A stretch of 64,000 nucleotides of DNA from positions 1,178,001-1,242,000 of the forward strand of contig NZ_JAANYY010000002.1 of assembly GCF_012274265.1 (NCBI RefSeq). The letters are read 5' to 3'. Positions within the stretch are counted from its first letter, which is position 1, and each line of letters starts with the position of its first letter. The notes below the pieces were generated by a model. That model searched no databases. It was not told the DNA's origin and saw nothing but the letters and a program-made list of their open reading frames with translations. Source of the DNA: Sphingopyxis microcysteis (GTDB lineage: Bacteria; Pseudomonadota; Alphaproteobacteria; Sphingomonadales; Sphingomonadaceae). The position numbers and the translations under genes are program-made. This document shows positions 57,731 through 64,000 of this stretch, one piece after another.

Positions 57731-58765
57731 GTGAACAGCAGCCTCCTTCTCACCACCTTCACCGGCGCCCAGGCTGGACCGACGCTGATGGGCGTCGACG
57801 TGATCTGGGCCGGTACCATGCTGGCCGCGGTCGGCGTCTTTGCCGTTCTGTTCGCCATTTATGGCGCGCTGACGGTGCGCAATCCGATGACCAAGCGCGT
57901 CAAGGCGCTCAACGAACGCCGCGAACAGCTGAAGGCCGGTATCACGGCATCGACCGCGAAACGCCGCGCCAAGCTGGTGCGCAAGAACCAGCACGCCGAC
58001 AAGATGCGGACCTTCCTGGGCAAGCTTCAGGTGCTGCAGGAAGGCCAGGTCAAAGAGGTTCAGCAAAAGCTGGCGCAAGCGGGGATCCGGTCAAAGGATC
58101 TGGCGGTTGCGGTGATTTTCGGCCGCCTCGTGCTGCCGATCGTGTTTGGCGGTCTTGCCGCGTTTCTGATTTACGGCCTCGACATGTGGCCCGATCTCAC
58201 GCCATTCAAACGCTCGGGCGCGACGATGGCGGCGCTGATCCTCGGCTACAAGGCACCCGACCTGTTCGTTCAGAACAAGCGGACCAAGCGAACCGACGCG
58301 ATCCGCAAGGGCCTGCCCGACGCGCTCGACCTCCTGGTGATCTGCGCCGAAGCCGGTTTGACCGTCGACTCCGCCTTCGCGCGCGTGTCGAAGGAATTGG
58401 GCCGGGCCTATCCCGAACTCGGCGAGGAATTTGCGCTGACCTCGATCGAGCTGGGCTTTTTGACCGAACGTCGTCAGGCGTTCGAAAATCTGGCCTATCG
58501 CGTCAATCTGGAGTCGGTGAAGGGCGTGGTCACGACCATGATCCAGACCGAAAAATATGGTACGCCGCTCGCCAGCGCGCTGCGCGTGCTGTCGGCCGAG
58601 TTCCGTAACGAACGCATGATGCGCGCCGAGGAAAAGGCCGCACGCCTGCCGGCGATCATGACGGTGCCGCTGATCCTCTTCATCCTGCCGGTGCTGTTCA
58701 TCGTCATTCTCGGCCCGGCGGCCTGTTCGCTCTCCGACGCGATGTCCGGCGGCAGCTTCGGCTGA
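57731..58765 (+). CDS. tadC: Tad pilus inner-membrane protein TadC (GspF-like)
   Basis: The 344-residue protein has three or four membrane helices and a GspF domain (GLPDALDLLVICAEAGLTVD, IQTEKYGTPLASALRVL). It starts with GTG and GAAGGGG is upstream. It is the last gene of the cluster; a strong terminator follows at 58793. TadD, TadE, TadF and TadG genes are not found downstream. Confidence 0.93.
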   Translation: MNSSLLLTTFTGAQAGPTLMGVDVIWAGTMLAAVGVFAVLFAIYGALTVRNPMTKRVKALNERREQLKAGITASTAKRRAKLVRKNQHADKMRTFLGKLQVLQEGQVKEVQQKLAQAGIRSKDLAVAVIFGRLVLPIVFGGLAAFLIYGLDMWPDLTPFKRSGATMAALILGYKAPDLFVQNKRTKRTDAIRKGLPDALDLLVICAEAGLTVDSAFARVSKELGRAYPELGEEFALTSIELGFLTERRQAFENLAYRVNLESVKGVVTTMIQTEKYGTPLASALRVLSAEFRNERMMRAEEKAARLPAIMTVPLILFILPVLFIVILGPAACSLSDAMSGGSFG

Positions 58766-58792
58766 TCAGGCGGCGGTTCACCCATCGGAAAC

Positions 58793-58821
58793 AAGGGGCG
58801 GGATCAATCCCGCCCCTTTTT
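58793..58821. terminator. bidirectional terminator between tadC and the FAA hydrolase gene
   Basis: AAGGGGCGGGAT and ATCCCGCCCCTT pair around a short loop, with TTTTT after the stem on the plus strand and an A-rich start that serves the minus strand less well. It closes the convergent tadC and FAA hydrolase genes. Confidence 0.88.
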
Positions 58822-58824
58822 CAT

Positions 58825-59826
58825 TCAGGCAACCTGCTGTTCGATTGCGCCAAAGATGCTGTGGTGGCGTTCGTCGTCCATCCAGATGCGGACCGTGTCG
58901 CCCTTTTGCATGAACGGCGTCTTGGGTTCGCCCTGCTGGATCGTCTCCACCGTCCGCACCTCGGCCAGACAGCTATAACCCAGACCGCCCTCGGCGATCG
59001 GCTTGCCGGGGCCGCCATCGGCGTCGCGATTGGACACCGTCCCCGACCCGATGATCGTCCCGGCGCCGAGATCGCGCGTCTTGGCCGCATGGGCGATCAA
59101 AGCCCCGAAATCAAACGTCATGTCGACGCCGGCGTCGGCGCGGCCGAGCGGTTGTCCGTTGAGGTCAACGCACAGCGTGCCATGCAGCTTGCCGTCCTGC
59201 CAGCGCGCGCCGAGCGCCTCGGGCGTTACGAACACCGGCGACATCGCGCTCGACGGCTTCGACTGGAAAAAGCCGAACCCCTTGGCGAGTTCGCCCGGGA
59301 TCAACCCGCGCAGCGACACGTCGTTGGTCAGCCCGACCAGCAAAATCTTGTCGCACGCCGCGACCGCGTCGATGCCCGCCGGGACGTCGCCCGTCACGAC
59401 GACGACTTCGGCCTCCATATCGCAGCCCCATGCCGGGTCGGCGAGCGGGATCGGGTCGCGCGGGGCCAGAAACGCATCGCTGCCCCCCTGATACATCAGC
59501 GGATCGTGCCAGAAGCTGTCGGGCATTTCGGCGCCGCGCGCCTGCCGGACGAGCGCGACATGGTTCACATAGGCGCTGCCGTCGGCCCATTGATAAGCGC
59601 GCGGCAACGGCGAGGCCGCGTCGCGCTCGTGAAATCGCTCCTTGGGAATCGCGTCGTGATTCAGGTCTTCGGCCAGCGCCGCCAGCCGCGGCGCCGCATA
59701 GGCCCAATTATCGAGCGCCGCCTGCATTGTCGCCGCGATCTGACCAGCGTCGGCATACCAGGCCAGATCGTCCGAAACGACAACGAGACGGCCGTCACGG
59801 CCGTGCTTGAGCGAAGCTAATTTCAC
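58825..59826 (-). CDS. fumarylacetoacetate hydrolase family protein
   Basis: The 333-residue protein starts with GTG (VKLASLKHGRDG). The FAH fold shows the metal-binding Glu/Asp region WGCDMEAEVVVVTGDVP and LVGLTNDVSLRG, with TIIGSGTVSNRD near the C-terminus. It is of the longer two-domain type related to the tyrosine-degrading fumarylacetoacetase-like group. The substrate cannot be set here; no hppD or hmgA lies near. Confidence 0.9.
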   Translation of the reverse strand: MKLASLKHGRDGRLVVVSDDLAWYADAGQIAATMQAALDNWAYAAPRLAALAEDLNHDAIPKERFHERDAASPLPRAYQWADGSAYVNHVALVRQARGAEMPDSFWHDPLMYQGGSDAFLAPRDPIPLADPAWGCDMEAEVVVVTGDVPAGIDAVAACDKILLVGLTNDVSLRGLIPGELAKGFGFFQSKPSSAMSPVFVTPEALGARWQDGKLHGTLCVDLNGQPLGRADAGVDMTFDFGALIAHAAKTRDLGAGTIIGSGTVSNRDADGGPGKPIAEGGLGYSCLAEVRTVETIQQGEPKTPFMQKGDTVRIWMDDERHHSIFGAIEQQVA

Positions 59827-59884
59827 GAAAACTCCTTTGGCTAGCGACGCGGCTGAACCGACATCGCCTGCGAAAGAGCGAAAA

Positions 59885-60298
59885 TCAGCGCGACGTCGTG
59901 ATCGAGGCGAAACAGGTAAAGCCGCTCTGCCCCGCCTGCAAGCGCCGGATGTACTGCAGATACGCTTGCGACTGATTATAAGTCGTACCGGGGAGCGTCT
60001 GGCCCCGGAAAGCGCGTTTCACTTCTTCGCCCGTGAAGGGCCGCAGAGCGCCCGGAAACGCCCCCTTGGTGCCCGGCGGCACCAGCTTGCCCTGCGCATC
60101 GATAAATTGACCCGCGCCGCCCGGACCCGGCACAGGGATCTGGCAATTCATCACCGATACCGCCGTCTGTGCAAAGGCGGGACGGATCGTCAGCGCCGCC
60201 GATACGCCCACTGCGCCAAGCGCCAGCATGCGCCGCCGCGAGGGAATGGCGTCGTCGGGGCGGGCGGCGTTCTCGGTTGGAATTTCGCGATTATCCAT
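59885..60298 (-). CDS. Tat-exported small protein of unknown function
   Basis: The 137-residue protein has a twin-arginine signal: IPSRRRMLALGAVGVSAALT with the RR pair at residues 21-22 and an AxA site (AFA). The mature part is about 90 residues with Cys residues in VMNCQIPVPGPGG and GFTCFASI that could form a disulfide. I know no family. Since its export needs tatABC, present at 40214-41684, the signal is likely real. It is divergent from the PhoR-like gene. Confidence 0.75.
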   Translation of the reverse strand: MDNREIPTENAARPDDAIPSRRRMLALGAVGVSAALTIRPAFAQTAVSVMNCQIPVPGPGGAGQFIDAQGKLVPPGTKGAFPGALRPFTGEEVKRAFRGQTLPGTTYNQSQAYLQYIRRLQAGQSGFTCFASITTSR

Positions 60299-60446
60299 GC
60301 GCCGCGCATAACCCAATGACGACGCAAGGAAAAGCAAAACACCGCGCACGACCGCCTGCATCCCGGTTTGGGACATCCGCCGCCCAAGCGTTAACGCCCG
60401 CAAACGGCCTTGCGCCTGCCCCTTGCTTCGTGCGAGGCGGCAGACG

Positions 60447-61679
60447 ATGTTCGATCGCCTATCCAGCCTCGTCATTGCGCTCACCATGATCGTCATCGCG
60501 GCGATCTTTGCCGCATTGACTGGTGGCGACCTGTTGGCGATCGCGATCATGGCGATCGTCGGCTGCATCGCCGCGTGGACCGTTTATAGCGCGCTTCCCG
60601 CCAGCATCGCCGAACCTTCGACTGCTCCGCCTCCTCCCGCCACCATTGCCCCGGCGTCACTCCTCCGCCATCCCGATTTCGCGCATTGGGTCGATCAGGA
60701 AAAAGAGCCCCTGCTCGGTACCGCCGACAATATCGTGACCATCGCCAACGACGCGGCCGTCCGACTGCTTGGGCGGCATATCGTCGGCGCCGATGTGCGG
60801 ACCGCGATCCGGCATCCGGCAGCGACCGAATGGCTGTCGCATATTCAGGGCGGCACGCCGCTGGAGCCGGTCAACCTGGTCGATTTTCCGCGGCCGGGCC
60901 AGCGCTGGACCATGCGGATTGCCGCCTTGTCGGGCAGCGAGAATGTCATCTTCCTGTCCGATCGCTCGGCGATCGACGCCGCCGACCGGATGCGGTCGGA
61001 CTTTGTCGCCAACGCCAGCCACGAGCTGCGCACACCGCTCGCCGCGATCCTTGGCTATGTCGAGACGCTGCAGGAAATGAACGGCGACACCGACGCGCCA
61101 ACCCGCGACCGTTTCCTGTCGATCATCGAGCGCGAGGCGCGGCGGATGCAGCAACTCGTCATTGACCTGCTGTCGATCTCGCGCGTCGAGGCCGACCGCT
61201 TTCGGCGCCCGACGACGACAGTCGATCTGGGCGCAATCCTACGCACCACCGTCGCACAGCTTGGCGACAGCGAACCGGTGCGCGCCAAGGACGTCGTCAC
61301 CCGGTTCGGCGACGACCCCGCACTGATCCTGGGCGACGAAGCGCAGCTGAAACAGCTTGCCCACAACATCGTGTCGAACGCGATGAAATATGGCCATGCC
61401 GATACCCCCGTCACCGTCGAGCTCGCGCGCGAAGGGCGCCGCATACGCCTGTCGGTCAGCGACCAAGGCGATGGCATCGCACCCGACCACCTGCCGCGCC
61501 TGACCGAGCGTTTCTACCGCGTCGACGAGGCGCGCAGCCGATCGGTCGGTGGTACCGGGCTTGGCCTTGCTATCGTCAAGCACATCAGCGAGCGCCACCA
61601 GGGCCAACTCGACATCGAAAGCGAGGTCGGCAAGGGAACGCGGGTTTCGGTCACCTTCCCGCTGGCGAGCGAGGACTGA
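60447..61679 (+). CDS. PhoR-like sensor histidine kinase
   Basis: The 410-residue protein has two closely spaced N-terminal membrane helices with almost no periplasmic loop, a PAS-like segment (about 85-180), HisKA with the complete H box ASHELRTPLAAI, and HATPase boxes QLAHNIVSNAMKYG, DQGDGIAP and GGTGLGLAIV. The arrangement is that of PhoR, which answers phosphate starvation through PhoB; neither phoB nor pst genes are in the window, so the name is not assigned. AGGCGG lies before the ATG. Confidence 0.87.
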   Translation: MFDRLSSLVIALTMIVIAAIFAALTGGDLLAIAIMAIVGCIAAWTVYSALPASIAEPSTAPPPPATIAPASLLRHPDFAHWVDQEKEPLLGTADNIVTIANDAAVRLLGRHIVGADVRTAIRHPAATEWLSHIQGGTPLEPVNLVDFPRPGQRWTMRIAALSGSENVIFLSDRSAIDAADRMRSDFVANASHELRTPLAAILGYVETLQEMNGDTDAPTRDRFLSIIEREARRMQQLVIDLLSISRVEADRFRRPTTTVDLGAILRTTVAQLGDSEPVRAKDVVTRFGDDPALILGDEAQLKQLAHNIVSNAMKYGHADTPVTVELAREGRRIRLSVSDQGDGIAPDHLPRLTERFYRVDEARSRSVGGTGLGLAIVKHISERHQGQLDIESEVGKGTRVSVTFPLASED

Positions 61680-61812
61680 CAGCGGGCGCGTCCTGCCACC
61701 CGCATCTTGAAATTTGTCGGCCCCGTCACCATTTCCCGATCGGCGAGCCGCCCTGCGGGGCATATCGCCGACCTTTCTTCAATCTGAAAACAAAAGAAAA
61801 CCAAAGGACAAT

Positions 61813-61953
61813 ATGTACTTCAAATTAAATGCGTTCCCTTCCCTTCTCCGCCCCTATAGCGCCATCGAAGCGCAGGCCGAAAAACCAGCGCGGCGGTCGC
61901 CGACGCTGTCGCGACGCGAACTGCGGCGCGTGATTGCAGATATGCTGGACTGA
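61813..61953 (+). CDS. small hypothetical protein, 46 residues
   Basis: The frame reads MYFKLNAFPSLLRPYSAIEA and ends SRRELRRVIADMLD. It is basic, without membrane segments, and resembles the short helical proteins of sphingomonads with a conserved C-terminal ELRRVIADMLD-type end. AAAGGA stands 5 nt before the ATG, which supports translation. It could also be a chance frame. It is convergent with the aminotransferase gene. Confidence 0.6.
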   Translation: MYFKLNAFPSLLRPYSAIEAQAEKPARRSPTLSRRELRRVIADMLD

Positions 61954-61962
61954 CCGAATTCG

Positions 61963-63279
61963 TCAGTCGATACGATCGACAAGATCGCCGATCTTTCCGA
62001 ACATTTCGTCGATCTGATTTTTCTCGACGATCAGCGGCGGCGACAGCGCAATGATGTCGCCGGTCGCGCGCACCAACAGGCCATTGTCGAAACAGGCGTG
62101 GAACAGCTCCATCGCGCGCGCCGTCGGCGCGCCGGGGCGCGGCTCCAGTTCGACACCGGCGACCAGACCGATGGTGCGGATGTCGATGACATGGCGTCGC
62201 CCTTTCAGGCTGTGCGCCGCTTCCTCCCAATAGCTCGCGAGTTCCGTCGCCCGGTCGAACAAACCGTCGCGCGCATAGAGATCGAGCGTCGCGATCCCGG
62301 CGGCGCTCGCCAACGGGTGTCCCGAATAGGTGTAACCGTGGAACAGCTCGATGCCCGCATCGACGCTGTCGAGCACCGCATCGTGCAGTTCGCGCTTCAC
62401 CGCGACGGCACCCATCGGCACCGCGGCGTTGGTCAATCCCTTGGCCATGGTGATGATGTCGGGCGTCACGCCCCATTGCCCTGCTGCCGTTGCGCCGCCG
62501 ACGCGTCCGAAGGCGGTGATGACCTCGTCGAAAATCAGGATGATGCCGTGTCTGTCGCAGATCTCGCGCAGCCGCTGCAAATAGCCGACCGGGGGGATCA
62601 ACACGCCGGTCGAGCCCGCCATCGGTTCGACGATCACCGCCGCGATCGTTTCGGCGCCGTGCAGGTCGACTAGGCGCTGGAGATCGTCGGCCAGCTCGGC
62701 GCCATGCTGCGGAAAGCCGCGCGTGAAGGCGTTGCGCGTAAGGTCGTGCGTGTGGCGCAGATGATCGACGCCGGGCAACCCACCGCCAAAGGCGCGACGA
62801 TTATTGACCAGACCCCCGACGCTGATCCCGCCAAAGCCGGTGCCGTGATAGCCGCGCTCGCGCCCGATCAGCCGGGTGCGCGTCCCCTGCCCCTTCGCGC
62901 GCTGGATCGCCAGCGCGATTTTCAGCGCCGTATCGACCGATTCGGACCCGCTGTTGGTGAAGAATATCCGGTCGAGGCCGTCGGGCATGAGCGCCGCGAG
63001 CCGCTGCGCCAGTTCAAACGGCAGCGGGTGGCCGAGCTGGAATGTTGGCGCGAAATCGAGCGTCGCCGCGGCCTTTGCGATCGCTTCGGTGATCTCGGGG
63101 CGGCAATGCCCGGCATTGCTGCACCACAGGCCGGACGTGCCGTCGAGAATGTCGCGCCCATCGCCCGACTGGTAGTACATGCCGCTCGCCGAAACGAGCT
63201 GGCGCGGGTGCGCCTTGTAGGCCTTATTCGCGGTAAACGGCATCCAGAAGGCTGCCAGTGGATCATTTTCGCCCTTCAT
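61963..63279 (-). CDS. class III aminotransferase (omega-amino acid/putrescine:pyruvate type)
   Basis: The ATG at 63279 gives 438 residues starting MKGENDPLAAFWMPFTANKA, the usual start of omega-amino-acid:pyruvate transaminases. PLP-binding features are FTNSGSESVDTALK, ILIFDEVITAFGRVG and the catalytic Lys in IITMAKGLTNAAVPMG. The family includes SpuC, which transaminates putrescine with pyruvate. The divergent glutamine-synthetase-family gene at 63526 makes a polyamine-breakdown role plausible; beta-alanine is an alternative substrate. Confidence 0.93.
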   Translation of the reverse strand: MKGENDPLAAFWMPFTANKAYKAHPRQLVSASGMYYQSGDGRDILDGTSGLWCSNAGHCRPEITEAIAKAAATLDFAPTFQLGHPLPFELAQRLAALMPDGLDRIFFTNSGSESVDTALKIALAIQRAKGQGTRTRLIGRERGYHGTGFGGISVGGLVNNRRAFGGGLPGVDHLRHTHDLTRNAFTRGFPQHGAELADDLQRLVDLHGAETIAAVIVEPMAGSTGVLIPPVGYLQRLREICDRHGIILIFDEVITAFGRVGGATAAGQWGVTPDIITMAKGLTNAAVPMGAVAVKRELHDAVLDSVDAGIELFHGYTYSGHPLASAAGIATLDLYARDGLFDRATELASYWEEAAHSLKGRRHVIDIRTIGLVAGVELEPRPGAPTARAMELFHACFDNGLLVRATGDIIALSPPLIVEKNQIDEMFGKIGDLVDRID

Positions 63280-63306
63280 CGCGTACCGCCTTCCGCTGCC
63301 ATTTAC

Positions 63307-63389
63307 CGTCATTGCGAGAAGCGAAGCGACGCCGCAATCCAGAGCAGGCGTAAGCCGCCCTGGATTGCTTCGCTTCGCTGGCAATTACG
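63307..63389. repeat. 83-nt palindromic repeat between divergent genes
   Basis: CGTCATTGCGAGAAGCGAAGCG on the left faces CGCTTCGCTGGCAATTACG on the right, with CAATCCAGAGCAG and CTGGATTGC as an inner pair. It is yet another element family. It lies upstream of both the aminotransferase and the glutamine-synthetase-family gene, unlike most repeats here, which sit between gene ends. Confidence 0.8.
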
Positions 63390-63525
63390 CGTTGTAATGT
63401 GGCTAGCAAACGCGGGGCTGGCAACGCCGAAAATGGCCGATAACGGCCCCTCTGGCGCTTCGTCCCGGCTTGCGATACGCTGGCCTTCCACAAACGGGCC
63501 AGCTCTTTGGCCCAATCGGGGGCGC

Positions 63526-64000
63526 ATGTCAGTCAATCTGGAACAATGGATCAGCGACCATAAAATCGACGAAGTCGAATGTATCGTCCCCGACATCAAC
63601 GGGGTCCAGCGCGGCAAGGTGCTGCCGGCCAAGAAGTTCCTTTCGTCGGTCAAGGACAAGTCGCTGCGTATTCCGGGCAGCGTGTTCATCTGCACGATCG
63701 ACGGCCACTACCCCGAGGACATCGACGACATCTGGGACAAGGATCCCGACAAATATCTGATCGCCGATCCCGACACCATCTGCGTCGCGCCCGGCTTCAC
63801 CTCGCCGACCGCCTTCGTCATCGCCGACGCCTTCAATGGCGACGGCAGCGAAGTCGACATCGCGCCGCGCACGATCCTGAAAAAAGTCCTCGGCCTCTAT
63901 GCCGAAAAGGGCTGGAAGCCGATCATCGCGCCCGAGGTCGAATTCTATCTCGTCTCGCAGAATGCCGACCCCGATTTCCCGCTGACCCCGCCGGTCGGCC
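63526..64000 (+). CDS. glutamine synthetase family protein, N-terminal part (cut by window edge)
   Basis: The visible 158 residues start MSVNLEQWISDHKIDEVECI and have the beta-grasp domain with VPDINGVQRGKVLPAKKF, then APEVEFYLVSQNADPDFP, the first metal-binding Glu region of GS. The sequence is of the gamma-glutamylputrescine synthetase (PuuA/SpuI) type rather than GlnA, judged from the N-terminus and from the divergent transaminase. The C-terminal part is off the window. Confidence 0.85.
   Translation, partial: MSVNLEQWISDHKIDEVECIVPDINGVQRGKVLPAKKFLSSVKDKSLRIPGSVFICTIDGHYPEDIDDIWDKDPDKYLIADPDTICVAPGFTSPTAFVIADAFNGDGSEVDIAPRTILKKVLGLYAEKGWKPIIAPEVEFYLVSQNADPDFPLTPPVG

Overview
The window is about 64 kb of high-GC alphaproteobacterial chromosome. 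Gene content and order point to Sphingomonadaceae, most likely Sphingopyxis or a close relative; this is inferred from the proteins, not from a database search. Supporting signs are the tRNA-Val/hup/lon block, the moaC-moeA-lexA-comEC-gltX-gltA block, the argS-SPOR-nagZ-scpA-scpB-tatA-tatB-tatC operon, ispH-thrB-rnhA, use of TrmFO, GTTC-type LexA sites, CtrA-type boxes and many short palindromic repeat doublets between genes. No prophage, insertion sequence or CRISPR array is visible. The only RNA genes seen are one tRNA and the SRP RNA.

Layout: 1-644, start of a two-component system (response regulator cut by the window edge) with a PepSY protein. 733-3804, tRNA-Val(CAC), HU and Lon. 4055-7360, ybaB, dnaX, a secreted protein of unknown function and the SRP RNA. 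7734-15156, molybdopterin genes moaC and moeA, then lexA, comEC, gltX and gltA. 15218-19987, a small orphan, a two-gene unit with a histidine-kinase-like protein that lacks its phosphoacceptor His, a nucleotidyltransferase-like membrane protein and an SDR enzyme. 20070-25312, gyrA, a DUF952 protein and a secreted amidohydrolase. 25402-31475, mostly single-gene units (peroxiredoxin, glycine-zipper protein, TauD dioxygenase, YhhN, trmFO, EF-hand protein, oxyR) separated by palindromic repeats. 31579-34269, moaE, moaD and pgsA, and divergently an LplT-like transporter. 34369-39832, a small membrane protein behind a perfect CtrA-type box, a periplasmic RNase T2, nadC, nitronate monooxygenase, a cyclophilin and mgtE. 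40065-46824, a previously easy-to-miss entericidin-type lipoprotein and the long tat-scp-nagZ-argS operon. 46862-51512, a lipoprotein, ispH-thrB-rnhA, a YegP-like protein and an amino-acid oxidase. 51609-58821, a Tad/Flp pilus cluster. 58825-64000, an FAA hydrolase, a Tat-exported small protein, a PhoR-like kinase, a small protein, and a divergent class III aminotransferase and glutamine-synthetase-family gene likely used for putrescine breakdown.

Most of the window is housekeeping. The observations most worth follow-up are: (1) the Tad cluster runs cpaA-B-C-D-E-tadB-tadC with no cpaF/tadA motor ATPase and no flp pilin; (2) a kinase-like protein (15611-16993) has Gly245 where the H-box His belongs but keeps its ATPase boxes, and its operon sits behind a CtrA-like box; (3) a fixed-length 88-nt inverted REP doublet occurs at least three times, and one copy forms the 5' end of the RNase T2 reading frame; (4) a perfect TTAA-N7-TTAA box lies in front of a 73-residue membrane protein gene. 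None of these is proven to be a new system; they are the unexplained parts of an otherwise ordinary region.
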